Source: Trichaptum fuscoviolaceum (taxonomy: Eukaryota > Basidiomycota > Agaricomycetes > Hymenochaetales > Trichaptaceae). From it: 64,000 nt of DNA. The notes under the pieces were generated by a model, which did no database searches, had not been told where the DNA came from, and worked only from the letters and a program-made list of their open reading frames with translations. Shown here one piece after another: positions 35,182 through 46,104 of this stretch (position 1 is its first letter; each line of letters begins with the position of its first letter). The stretch covers positions 1,488,001 to 1,552,000 of the forward strand of contig CAJSYZ010000009.1 of assembly GCA_910574455.1 (NCBI GenBank), read 5' to 3'. The translations under genes were made by a program, and so were the position numbers.

Positions 35182-35648
35182 TGTTACGTTTTCTTACTAT
35201 GTCAGCGGCCCCCATTACTCCGAACCCTTCGCCCTATTTGTTTCTATTCTTGTTCTGCTCAGTCATCCTCCGATGTAACCCTCAACCCTCAGCCAATCCC
35301 GATGTTACACATGTACCCTTTGCCCTAACCCTTTGCCCATCGCTCTCACACTATTATTAGTAGCCTATCGTCTACTCTCTTATTGTTCTCTTCTTACTCA
35401 TCTTCCGATTGACCCTTGCTCCGCAGCTACAGTATATAAACCCCTGTACTTAGCATGATCGAACTCTAAGTTCGATCTCCTTTGTCAAACCCCCCGTCTC
35501 TAGTCTCTGCTATACATCTGTTTCTCTCTACTCTACATCGTAGGCCTTTGTCCATACAACACCTAGTGTCGAGCCCTAGCTCCGCTATCACTGAGCAACT
35601 TAACGTTGCGTTCCCCAACTATACGAGACCGTAAGTTGAGACGTAACA
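35182..35648 (+). repeat. GyA 3' LTR
   Basis: 467 bp. I saw no difference from the 5' LTR. Preceded by the purine-rich tract AAGAACGGGGTAA (35169-35181), the likely plus-strand primer. Followed by the target duplication GATAG. Confidence 0.93.
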
Positions 35649-35830
35649 GATAGCTTTTTCGGTAATTAAAACCCGTATTACCGTTTACGGCCGTAAAACG
35701 GCCGTCCCGTACCGTAAATGAGGCTGGAATGGTCTATTTACGGCCGTAAATTTACGTCCCGTTACCGTATGGGGTAACGTACTATACAGCCGTTACCGTT
35801 TACGGTACGGTGCGGAGCCCTACTACATAG

Positions 35831-37224
35831 TAGTACTTGTTGTAGTACAAGTACTACATACATAGTAGTGCCCACACTGGCAGTACTCAGGCTACAGCTA
35901 CACGATCACATGATCATTCAAGTTACTGGCAGCCTGAGCGTGACAAGCGAACTCGGATTGGCACGCGAACAAGTCATGTTGTGTCTCTTCATCATTGACC
36001 ACGACAACAAGGACGACTTTGAACCTCAAGACAGTGGCGGCGTACAATGAAGATTGCGGATATTTCTTGCATCCCACCCACCCACTCTGAGTCCTCAATT
36101 ACTGCCTAATTTTAATTTTCAAAGGCTGCAGTGCCATGGGACAATGGGCTTGACTCCTTGGCCCCTCGGCAACCTAAGTTGCTGTAGAGCAAGGACATTT
36201 TCAGCAAACTCGAGAGCAGCTTATCCGCCAAGAACCTGCCAGCCCAATTTCTGACTACAGCATCCTTCGAGGAAGCCTTTCTTTCTAGATCGTCAACAAC
36301 AGACGGGAGCGCAAGAACGAGTTGTGTGCTTTGGAAAATCACCACTTTGTTCTGCAGTAATATGCTGGCGCAAGATCTCTTAGAATCCTCAAACTCTACA
36401 ACTTATGCATCTCATCTGCTCTTTTAAGTATCCTACTGTAGCGCTACGTTTGAACTCAAGGACTGTGCTGGTATTCTGTGCCTATATGCACTTCTTTAGG
36501 CTTGGGTCTCTGACAGTTTGGTGGAAGCTCATAACTGCTTTGTATGTGGGCTAGGCTGTGGAAAGCAGCTGCAAGTAAATCCATCAAGGACATCCAGCCA
36601 ACCTCAGAATTGTGAGTCACGTTAGGACCTGCATATGAGTTCTTGCTCATTGATATTTATCCTTCTTGCCCTGCAGTCTCTATCTCGCCATAAGCTAATT
36701 TGTCTCTCTCTGTACCTTCACCTGATTCTGAAGAGGCTACCTTCGGTGTGCTGTTAGTTGCAAGAAGACAAGTGACTTACTCAGGTTGGAAAAGACAGTA
36801 TTGGGCCGAAGAGCATTCAACCTCTCCAACAGTACACCCAATACCGCAATGGAAGACGAATTAAGACTGTGAGCCGAAGTGCAATACCTATATGTATATG
36901 TGCACATGAGGGGAAGAGGCACAAAGAAGAACCGAAGGGATACCATAAACTTGACCGAAGTAGAAGCAAAGCGCTGGCGGCGACACCGCTCGGCTCAAAG
37001 TTGTACGTATGGCTATGGTGCCGTTAATGTTGTGGGCAAAACTCACAGGTTTTGCCACCCCCCTATTTTGCCATGGCAATTGCCAGTTTTGCCACCAAGA
37101 GGTTAAAAATGTGGGTGACATAACTCCCCCTGTGATATGACTAACTATCCATATTTAAAAGTTAGACATACCAAACAAGCCCAATCAAGAGGTGAGATTC
37201 GCCTGAAGTTTTATTTTGATTTAC
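35831..37224. other. intergenic DNA with possible decayed minus-strand gene
   Basis: Minus-strand pieces look protein-like but in separate short exons: SLNSSSIAVLGVLLERLNAL ending at a GTAAGT donor (36778), and SVVDDLERKASSKDAVVRNW with WAGRFLADKLL (36112-36345). They may be remains of one intron-containing gene; no family recognised. A short hairpin (TAGTACTTG / CAAGTACTA) lies at 35831-35856. Confidence 0.35.
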
Positions 37225-37779
37225 TATTACGTCTCAACTTACGGTCTCGTATAGTTGTGGAACGCAACATTAAGTTGCTCAGTGATAGCGGAGCTAGGGC
37301 TCAACACTAAGTGTTGTATGGACAAAGGCCTACAATGTAGAGTAGAGAGAAACAGATGTATAGCAGAGACTAGAGACGGGGGGTTTGACAAAGGAGATTG
37401 AACTTAGAGTTTGATCATGCTAAGTACAGGGGTTTATATACTGCAGCTGCGGAGCAAGGGTACATCGGAAGATGAGTAAGAAGAGAACAATAAGAAAGTA
37501 GACAATAGGCTACTAATAATAGTGTGAGAGCGGTGGGCAGAGGGTTAGGGCAAAGGGTACATGTGTAACATCGGGATTGGCTGAGGGTTGAGGGTTACAT
37601 CGGAGGATGACTGAGCAGAACAAGAATAGAAACAAATAGGGCAAAGGGTTCGGAGTAATGGGGGCTGCTGACATAGTAAGAAAACGTAACATTACCCCGT
37701 TCTTAAATTGAAACGTAGTGGAAATCAGTAAAGAAAATGGCCATTATAGGGACAAATTAAGTCCAATAGACAATAAGGA
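37225..37779 (-). mobile_element. GyA-family 3' fragment (LTR plus end of body), minus strand
   Basis: A complete 3' LTR (37225-37691 region; outer end TATTACG for TGTTACG) plus about 90 bp of the adjoining body and purine tract. It matches 35090-35181 up to AATAAGGA at 37779, where a foreign end (CACCAGTACC) begins. Confidence 0.88.
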
Positions 37780-38111
37780 CACCAGTACCAACTAATAAGC
37801 AAGATAGGATTTCAGCACCTCAATGTACCTATCTGACCCGCGTTTTATCATAATCTGACACATCGACTTATATAAATCCAACCCCTTATAATACATAAAT
37901 CTGACAATTATAACGGCTATATCCAACATTTTAAAAGTAATATCGGACAACTTGAGAAACAATATCTGACAATTTGAGAAACAATATATGACAATTTGAG
38001 TTATCTAAATCCAACCCCGGCATTTACAAGAATCCAACCCTTCAATGTATGCATTTCTGACCCTTAATAGTATCCAATTCCAACCCTTCAATGTATTTAA
38101 ATTCAACCTCT
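37780..38111. mobile_element. left end of a DNA transposon related to hAT-3
   Basis: Starts CACCAGTACCAACTAATAA, identical to the first 19 bases of the element at 42972. It interrupts the GyA-family fragment. Interior has short repeats (ATCTGACAATTTGAGAAACA units, AATCCAACCC words) as expected for subterminal DNA. The right end was not found; GyB begins at 38112. Confidence 0.65.
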
Positions 38112-38930
38112 TGTCGAGATCCCGGGCTCCTTTTCTCATTTCCCGCACTTTCCCGCCAAGGATCCCGACATGAGCAGACATTCCCGCGGGGAGAATCCCG
38201 CCATTGGATTCCCCGCACGAAACCTCATTCCCGAATCGCACGATCCCATGCTCACGTGACTTATCCCGCACCACCGTCCCGGCAACCATGCACGCATACA
38301 CACACTCATTTACGACGACCCGCCACGGCACACGTACATTCACTTATCAACATACGCTCATTAATCCGCTAGTACCTCAAGGTGACGACCTGCAACAGTC
38401 TGGCATACCTAGTCTGGCTAGTCGCGGCCCCGGACCGGACGCTGACGTCCACGGACAGGCCGTAGCCATCTGGAGAGACGGGATGGACATGCCTAGCATT
38501 GCGGTCGTAGCATGTATCGTTTGTAGTAGATAAGTGCGCATTGCGCAAGGACACTTAGCGTAGATTAACTATACAGTCTTTACGAAGTAGATAAATAGCT
38601 GTAGGCATCGTAAGGAGCACCCCACTTTTGACCTCTTGTGGAGTGCTTCCTTAGGTGCGATCTCTCTCTTTTCTCCTGTGTAGTTAGTTGCGCAATACTT
38701 ACTTGTGGAGTGCTTCCTTAGGGATCCGCTTACTTGACGTTCAAAGCAGTGAAGAGTCCTAGCTGGCCTTGAGAATCCCGCGACGCGCCTGGATAGAATC
38801 CCGCGCGTTTCCCCGCCTGAATTCCCACGCTCGTTCCCAGTCGCGAATCCAGATTCCCGAACGCGGGTTCTTGTCGCGAATTCCAGTTTCCCAAAACTGT
38901 TTCCCGCTACAATTCCCGACGGTCGTAACA
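38112..38930 (+). repeat. GyB 5' LTR
   Basis: TGTCGAG...GTAACA, 819 bp. TATA-like ATAAATA at 38591-38597. ACTTTTGACCT (38624-38634) at the expected RNA start is complementary to the site after the LTR. Confidence 0.92.
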
Positions 38931-38932
38931 TT

Positions 38933-38943
38933 AGGTCAAAAGT
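38933..38943 (+). promoter_or_regulatory. GyB primer-binding site, predicted self-priming
   Basis: AGGTCAAAAGT, two bases after the LTR, is the exact reverse complement of ACTTTTGACCT at 38624-38634, 33 nt downstream of the TATA box. Same arrangement and same length (11 nt) as GyA. Confidence 0.72.
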
Positions 38944-38965
38944 CCTGGCTCACCGCCGCTCGGAC

Positions 38966-40228
38966 TTGACACCCTCACGCTCTTTACTTCTACCCCCGCA
39001 CCCGTACCGCCGACCAGCGATGTTGTCCCACCAGGAATGGGGAGGACTCGCAGACACCTTCGCTTTCCCGTCCCCGAACTCCTCGATGGAGGAAGACAAA
39101 CTCCAGCCCATCCTTGATTGCCTCGACACCCTCGAAAAACGCTACTCCAAGCTAGTCAACGAACACAATCAGGTTCAGAACACAGTCGCCCAGCTCAAGC
39201 ACGCCAACCGGGCGTTAGAAGCCCAAATCGCGAGCCAGCCCGCCTCCCCGTCTGGGGGTGGAGCAGGGCTCAAGATGAAGCTTCCCGACACTTTCGAAGG
39301 CGAACGCGCCAAGCTGGAGAACTGGATTCACCAGATTAAGCTCTACCTGTTCGGACAACATCCGGGACTAGACGAAACCCGCAAGGTCGCATTCGCTCTA
39401 ATGCTACTGCGGGGGCCGGCGCAAGACTGGGCACGACCCATTCTAGATCGACTCCAGGACATCCCGACACCGCCAGAAGCCGCCAGCCTGGAGGCCCTGT
39501 TCACCGCCCTTCGCGCCTCTTACGGGGAAATCGATGCAGACAAAGCCGCAGCCGACAAGCTGATGCGCCTACGTCAGACAGGAACGGTCGCCGAGTTCGC
39601 GTCGCAATTCCGTGCCCTCCAAGCCCTCACCGGGTGGCCCAAGGACGCAACGACGGATGTCATCTACCTCGACATGTTCCGGAAGGGACTCAAAGACCAG
39701 GTTCGCCAGCACATCGCCAGCACAGAGGCGAAGGATATGAAATTCGATGCCTACGTCAATTGGGTTTCCGAGACGGACGAGAAGCTAAGGCTCGCACACG
39801 CCTATGGACCAGTATCGAAGCCAGCGGCTACGCCCCGAAGCAATCCCGGCACCACTAGTTCAGCTCCGCGTACGATCCCGACTGCGGGCGCAAGCTCGAC
39901 GAAGGATCCCAACGCAATGGAGATTGACAGGGTGCGCCGGGAGCGCAGGAGTAAGGGACTATGCTACTACTGCGGAGAGAAAGACCATTTGGTGAGCGAT
40001 TGCCCAACGCGACCGCCATCCCGAAACCTAAAGGCTACGAAATCCACGTCCCCGTCGAGCCCATCGCCCCCCGCGCTCCAGTCGTTCGAAGAAACGCTCA
40101 AACGTATGGCGGAACAGTACGTCCAGAATGTGCAGCAGTCCGTGCTACAGAACGCATTCGCCGCCATGACGCCCGCCGCCAAGAACGTTCACAATCCCGA
40201 AGCCCCGCCCCCAGCGGATTTTCAGTAG
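38966..40228 (+). CDS. gag: GyB Gag
   Basis: 420 residues if the first in-frame start is used; the ATG of MLSHQEWGG (39020) or MEEDKLQ is also possible. A coiled coil (CLDTLEKRYSKLVNEHNQVQ) precedes the retrotransposon gag domain (MKLPDTFEGERAKLENWIHQ...). The knuckle CYYCGEKDHLVSDC follows, then a Ser/Pro-rich linker. Stop TAG 40226-40228. The pol frame is -1 relative to gag and open from 39961. The non-canonical GGATTTT just before the stop could be the slip site, but this is weak. Confidence 0.88.
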   Translation: MTPSRSLLLPPHPYRRPAMLSHQEWGGLADTFAFPSPNSSMEEDKLQPILDCLDTLEKRYSKLVNEHNQVQNTVAQLKHANRALEAQIASQPASPSGGGAGLKMKLPDTFEGERAKLENWIHQIKLYLFGQHPGLDETRKVAFALMLLRGPAQDWARPILDRLQDIPTPPEAASLEALFTALRASYGEIDADKAAADKLMRLRQTGTVAEFASQFRALQALTGWPKDATTDVIYLDMFRKGLKDQVRQHIASTEAKDMKFDAYVNWVSETDEKLRLAHAYGPVSKPAATPRSNPGTTSSAPRTIPTAGASSTKDPNAMEIDRVRRERRSKGLCYYCGEKDHLVSDCPTRPPSRNLKATKSTSPSSPSPPALQSFEETLKRMAEQYVQNVQQSVLQNAFAAMTPAAKNVHNPEAPPPADFQ

Positions 40229-40276
40229 GGTCGTATTGCTCAGTCGCGCCCTATACGACCCAACCGCCCTTGTGGC

Positions 40277-41866
40277 TAGGGCATGACACGGGTGCACCTG
40301 CAGGTGTACCCGGATCCGTGAAGCGCAGGTACCTGCACAAAAAAACTAATACCTGGATCCGACCCGGAACCGTGGGAAACGGATCCGGGTCTACCTGGAC
40401 CCGTTACCTGCAGGTATTGCAGGTACCTGATAGGACCTGCAGGTAATAACAGTAAGTAATGTAATAATAAGATAAAGGAAATGAAGTACATACCATCTGT
40501 GTTTCTGAGGAGTCCTGCATGGTCCGAGCTTCGAATGAGCCACGTCGTCCAGCAAGGCAAGGTGTTTGCGTCCCCATCAGATTGTGTGCGGTCGTGACGA
40601 GGTGCCTACAGGTGTCAACTGCGTTGACAGCACGGCGCGTCGACCGCAAAGCAAAGCCTAGTGCGCAAGTTCGCGGGCTCCTAAAGCAAAGGAATGTGGT
40701 GATAGGGAGAGGATCGCCACGCTGCAAGTCAATGAGTAAGGGATTATCACCAACATGAAACCACTCACGACCATTGCACAAGAACGACATACATTCCTTG
40801 TGCTCCGGAATACTACTCCTGTCATAGCACAGGCGATCTTCAGACATGGTAACATAGGGTGCTTCTCGCCTTCATCCCAACACTGAACCGTAACCACTGC
40901 CAGCTTCTCCAGTTCCTTCACACTGTTGCTCGTTACGCGCAGAGAAGCAACCCGGATAACTGAGAAGTTCAAGCGCCCGATGCCTGCCAGGAGCTGTTTG
41001 AAAGCGAGAGGTGATGGAAAGAGGTTTTCGACCTTGAATTCCCGTAAGCGATTGCAGGTGTGTGTGGAAGCACTCCCGCAGCTGTCCAGCACGTCGGGGT
41101 AGAAAGCGATTCCAAAGACGAGCCATATTGTCGCAAGAGATGGTTCAGTAGCTCAGGCGCCGGTTCCCATTCCAACTCCAAAAGCGCAGTGACTGCGAAG
41201 AGTTTCGCAGCAGCCAGTCAATGAAGTCCATCTTCGGACGAGCCTGTTCAGCCTGACCTTTGTGAGGCGGCATGAGTGCAGACGATGGCGAGTGTTGCGG
41301 TTGCCGGACGAGCAGCATGTCGAGGGCAACAAGCGGCTGTGGTCTCGCGGTCTCGCGAAGAGAGCGCGGCGGGCGAGAGGGCGCTGACAAGCGCGCAGTT
41401 GGTGAGGAGGCGGTCATGGCAACCGTTGTCGTCGTAGTAGGCGGCTTCGAGGATGGCGAAGAGGACTTGCAGGCGCTGTCCGAGCGCAGATGTGTCGCAG
41501 ACCAGCGCGCAGTTGGCGCGGAGGCGGTCATCGGGCTCGAGGTTGTCGTTGTAGTCAGCGGGGCCAAAGGATTAAGTATAACTTCCATAGGGAGCTTCGA
41601 GAGAGCTCTGGAGTGGCCATGTCAAGTAGAATGTAGGTGAAAGTAGTGGTACATCGTTGCGTTCGTCGCGCTCAAGGTGAGCGCACGTGATTGACCGGGT
41701 ACCTGCAGGTACCCGGTCAGGTACCTGGGCCCAAAAAATCCAAACCTGGATCTGCAGGTAACCGTGGGAACCAGGTACCTGCGCACAGGTGCACCTGGAA
41801 CCGCAGGTATTTGAGCGCAGGTACCTGCAGGTACCCACGGATGACCTGCACCCGTGTCATGCTCTA
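40277..41866. mobile_element. hAT-like element hAT-2 inserted between GyB gag and pol
   Basis: Exact 8-bp target duplication CTTGTGGC (40269-40276, 41867-41874). Ends TAGGGCATGACACGGGTGCA and, inverted, TAGAGCATGACACGGGTGCA (19 of 20 identical). Both subterminal zones are rich in ACCTGCAGGT/GGTACCTG words. 1,590 bp with no recognisable transposase. Minus-strand reading around 41530-41390 gives repeats of RLxxNCALV, as in fungal F-box proteins; this may be a captured, decayed gene piece. Excision would restore LWPKNS in pol. Confidence 0.85.
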
Positions 41867-41874
41867 CTTGTGGC

Positions 41875-42971
41875 CGAAGAACTCTCTTAATAATGGTCCC
41901 TTGTATTTAACCATCTCTACAATAGACCGTCGTCTTCGACGACATTTGAAGTTCCCGGTACAGGTTAGCGACGGAAAGACGGATGCCTTAGCCACAGTAA
42001 TGTTAGACAGCGGTGCGTCGGGAACTTTCATAAATTCCCGCTACGTTTCGCAACACGGACTCCAGACCCGGGACTTGGTAATCCCGATACTTTTGCGCAA
42101 CGCAGACAATTCCCCGAACGCGATTGGACGCATCACCAAGGAAGTAGTCCTCAACGTCGAGATGAAGGGACACTTAGAACAGTTGACCATGGCCGTCGCG
42201 GATATTGGCGACGACGATATTATCATGGGGATCGACTGGTTGCGGCACCATAACCCAACCATTGACTGGACCAACGATGTGGTCAATCTCAACCGCTGCC
42301 CGCCCCAGTGTGACAACCAGCAACGCCTGGTCCCGCTTCCCCGCCTCGCCATAGCAGAAGAAGTCGAGACCCCCTGGGGGCCCGACAGGACCCAGGCCGA
42401 ATGGGAAGCTGTCCCACCGGGATTTCGGTACTCAGAAAAATATTGGGACCTGTACCACGACGCCAAATCCTACTTCGTCACGACGGACGACCATTTCGCG
42501 TACAAAATTGCCGCCTCGTACACCCACTCCCAGGCCATCGCTGAGAAGTCTGCGGTGAAGGAAGGCGAGAAAACCTTCGAAGAACTAGTTCCCCCCGAAT
42601 TCCGTGAGTTTGCCGACGTTTTCTCGAAAGTTGAATCCGAAAGGCTTCCACTGCGCAAGCCGTATGACCACGCCATAGATTTAGAACCCGGGAAGGTTCC
42701 CCCGTACAGCAAAATCTATCCCTTGGCCCCAGCCGAACGCGATGCCCTTTGCGAATTCGTTGACGAAAACCTGCGCAAGGGGTACATACGACCTTCGAAA
42801 TCCCCTGCAGCGGCTCCCGTCTTCTTTATCAAGAAAAAGGATGGAACCTTGCGCATGGTAGTCGATTACCGACGACTGAACGACATCACGGTCAAGAATC
42901 GATACCCGCTTCCCCTCACGATGGAACTCGTAGACGCGCTGCAAAAGGCGAAGGTTTTCACGACTCTAGAT
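41875..42971 (+). CDS. pol: GyB Pol, N-terminal part (protease and start of RT)
   Basis: Reads KNSLNNGPLYLTIS, then the aspartic protease (VMLDSGASGTFINSRY, IIMGIDWLRHH), the linker, and the start of the reverse transcriptase (KPYDHAIDLEPG, VDENLRKGYIRPSKSPAAAP, VDYRRLND, YPLPLTMELV). It breaks at KVFTTLD where hAT-3 inserted. The protease triad DSG is intact. The downstream parts are at 49601-49667 and 50249-52848. Confidence 0.88.
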
Positions 42972-43663
42972 CACCAGTACCAACTAATAATCTTATAGAT
43001 ATGCGATAATTATCGCAACCCGTTTCTAAAGTTATCGCGATAACTTCGGCAGGCCTTCGGCAGCTCGTTCTGCCTTTCAGCTCTGCCTCGGCCGTGCGTG
43101 CCGGTGCAGCCTTGTCAGGGCTTCGTCCGGCAGCACAGCAGGGCCACGCACTCATTTGAAATAAATATTTTATTAATTTAAAGTGCCTGGACTACAGTCC
43201 AGGCCTATCTACCATTTCAAATAAATACTTTAAATACAAAAAAGCACGCGCTAGGGCGGTGCGCGTGGCCGCCTTGCGCGCGCGCGCACGCGGCGGGAAA
43301 TGGCGCGCCCCGGTCCCGCTACCTCGCTGGGGTAATGCGCGGTCCTTGCGTGGCGCGTCGGGCCCGCAGTCCTCTGGCCAGCCCCATGGTGCATGAGCAC
43401 GCCGCAGGTGAGGATAAGCGCAGCGCGCGAGCCCTCGCTTCTCGCTCCCGGACGCGCTGCTGCTGTCTGTCCGTGTGGCGACCGCATTGAAGTCGGCGAC
43501 CTCCTCGTCCTCGGCAAAGATGCTCAGCTCGATTTCGACTGTGAAAGAATGAGGAAGATGGGCTGCTTGTGGAGGATCTGCTTGAGTATAGGCTACCGAC
43601 AAGGGAAAGGACGTGTGAGCTCGCAAGCGTCTATCACGCACGGCTCAATGGAGTGTGGCACAA

Positions 43664-43998
43664 CTGCAGTGAAGAACAAGCCACTGTCAGTCAAATCTGA
43701 TGGGCTACTCACCTTCGCAAAGACCACCTAAAGCTGAATGGAATGGCGCACCGCCAGGGAATGCACCGCCCGCACCGGAGAAGAACTTCTGCATGAAGGG
43801 GTTCGCGACACTCTCCAGGTCCGTTGCTTCTCCTCATACTCCTGCTTCGATGCTTCCATGCGAGGCGTCGAGCCATGAAATCGTCTTGTTGACGGTAGCC
43901 TCTAGCATGGCCGGGTCCTCGGGCTTGAACTTGTCCTTGAGCTTCTCGTCGTCCAGAGAGTTAACGAGGTTGTAGGGGTAGGACTCGTCGCCCGAGGC
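43664..43998 (-). pseudogene. captured Hsp70 C-terminal fragment with intron-like sequence
   Basis: Minus strand reads ASGDESYPYNLVNSLDDEKL, then KDKFKPEDPAMLEATVNKTI and SWLDAS. After a frameshift come EASKQEYEEKQ, and after another ANPFMQKFFSGAGGAFPGG. This is the alpha-helical lid and C-terminal tail of an eukaryotic Hsp70 chaperone. A plausible 49-nt intron (GTGAGT...TGCAG, 43712-43664) with a CTGAC branch site follows, so capture was at the DNA level rather than from cDNA. The ATPase and most of the substrate-binding domain are absent. Not functional as a chaperone. Confidence 0.85.
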
Positions 43999-44219
43999 CT
44001 AGAAAGCTGCGCTTGCGAGCATACAGCTCGCGCCCGAGAGGCGAGAGGCTGCGGAAGCAGAAGCAAGACGGCGTTTGCGCGCAGCAAATGCCTTCTTGCC
44101 CGTCGTCCATAGCTTGAGAGCTTGAAGAACAGTGAGGAAAGAGGGAAAGACGACGTTCGTGATGCGTGCAGATAGCGCGCCACGACCCTGAGAATCGCGT
44201 GAAATTACCAAATATGGTA

Positions 44220-45592
44220 TGTCTCTGACTTTTTTTTTGCTTCAAACAAATCAATAACATACGCTTTGAATTTTATGTCGAGCAATTAACCTAAGGCACA
44301 GTACTAGATTAAGTGTATCATATGCTAAGTGATGTACTAAGAAAATACGGAGGCTAGAAAAGGCGTTATAAAGGGTACAACATAGAGCCTACAAAAGAAA
44401 TCCATGATTCATGCATATATGCTCAAATTCTTCGATTTGTCTTTTATCTTATGTTCCACTGCTCGCTTTAAATATTTACATAGTTCCTCTATACATACTA
44501 TAGAGCCTCTAGAAAATTATGGGCTTTAATGGGGGATTAAAAGAGGCTATAAAAATGAAACAATCCCTAAAAGTGGCCATTTTGAGCACTTTTGGGTCAA
44601 ATCTCAGCATTCGCAGCTAATTACACAAAATCAATGACGATTAAAAATGCAGTAATGCTACATAGCAATAATAGAGACACTATAGAAAGCAATGTAGGTG
44701 TTAGATTGGAAGTTATGAAGAAAAGAGCTGTGAAGTAAACAAAACCATTGGAGAGTCGAGCATAGTAGTACAAGTTTCACTGAAAGTGATGCTTTCGAAA
44801 CACCACTTTTGAGTTCAAGCACTTCCACTCTATCTATTGGCAAAATTCTTTTTTAAAACTCTATATAATGTGAGGTGGATCTACTCTGCAAAAGATTGAA
44901 GTCTCAGAAGTACACAAAAATATACAAATGAGTAAATACTGCTGGAACAGCACTTTTTCTGACTGTTTTGCTTATTACTCAACATCTAAGTACATTATTG
45001 CTAGTAGAATAAATATGATAATTTACTCTCAAGTTGGCCCTTTTGCTTGGAGTAATGTGCCTGACGCGTGTATGGACGCGTGTTTTAATTTTGAGAGAAA
45101 AGTGTGTCCGGCGATGCCTCGGATGAATGCTCCGGGAATCGCCGGACGCAACTTCGAGGACACGGACGTGTCGAAGGGCACCTTCGACAATGTCTAAAAA
45201 GCACATCATTCACTCCTTGCACGCAGTTTTTTCATGGTTCAAATGTATATATATTATAGATCAAAATAAAGTAATATTATACAAGATTTAAGTACAAAAA
45301 AGAGAGCACAAACATACTAAGATTGTCCTTCGCAAAGCCGCTGCCACGAAGATCGCGCGCAGTCGCGAAGGCTCTTCCCCAATGCCGCAGTACTATCATT
45401 GCATTACCAATGCATATTATCTTATTGGACTACTCACTGTGATCTATCAGCACGTTCGATAACGGCATCAAGACCGGTGGTCATCGTCCAGCGCCCACTA
45501 CCACCGAAGAGGTGGTTTGAACCAGGAACTCGTACGGTATAAAATAACGGCCACATACAGACGAGTGCTTGCGCGTGCTGTTGCTCTAGCTG
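44220..45592. other. AT-rich interior of hAT-3, nothing recognised
   Basis: Mostly AT-rich with an ORF at 44928-45197 of unknown nature. A CACGTCC/TCCGGCGAT-rich stretch at 45060-45190 contains short inverted repeats (TCCGGCGAT / ATCGCCGGA), possibly the end of another decayed DNA element. Confidence 0.35.
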
Positions 45593-46104
45593 AAAAGGTA
45601 TGACAGCATTTATCGTTAAAAAAACGAGTTTTAAGGTTTCCTGTGTGAGAAGTAAGTTTTGTGACAATTACGCAACTTTTTGTACATACGTAACTTTTTG
45701 ACACAACTTTTTTGACGCAACTTTACACCTTGAATTAAAGGTTTAGCTTTCAACTACAAACTATTTTAGCTATCTGTAGTACAGATTCGTCTCTCGTAAG
45801 TATACATAGCTATGATATAGTTGAAATCTATTTATATCTAATTAAATTTGAGAAAATATAAGAAGTTTCAAAATTTATGTACTTTTTTTCACATTTTCAT
45901 TATCTCTCTCATTTCCAGCCCAATTTGGCCATCCTTTCCGCACATCAGAGGTGCCACCAATGCTGCATATAGTGACCGGAAAATGTATTACAATAAAAAT
46001 AAAAGAAATTAAAAACTTGTTAGAATGTAAATTAATGTATCTTATCAGTTATTTATTAAATAGAAATAGGTATTTAGACCTGGACAATGTTGGAATCCTG
46101 CTGG

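Larger units (their letters stand above)
21105..35648 (+). mobile_element. GyA chromovirus composite (LTR - truncated body - LTR - full body - LTR)
   Basis: Ty3/Gypsy chromovirus inserted in hAT-1 with target duplication GATAG (21100-21104, 35649-35653). Three LTRs of exactly 467 bp: 21105-21571, 25943-26409, 35182-35648. The first body (21572-25942) stops in pol exactly where the middle LTR begins. The second body (26410-35181) is full length. The two outer LTRs agree with each other where the middle one differs (near 26167, 26180 and 26331), so the outer pair belongs to one insertion. See the finding on nested insertion followed by LTR recombination. Confidence 0.9.
20624..35822. mobile_element. 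hAT-like non-autonomous element hAT-1, split by the GyA composite
   Basis: Flanked by an exact 8-bp duplication CTACATAG (20616-20623 and 35823-35830). Ends are inverted: TAGGGCTCCGCAACCGTACC on the left, the complement of GGTACGGTGCGGAGCCCTA on the right. The 5'-TAGGG end and 8-bp duplication are typical of the hAT superfamily. Subterminal DNA on both sides is packed with ACGGCCGTAA and CCGTACCGTA words. Removing the LTR composite (21105-35648) and one GATAG leaves about 650 bp without a transposase, so it is MITE-like. Confidence 0.85.
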
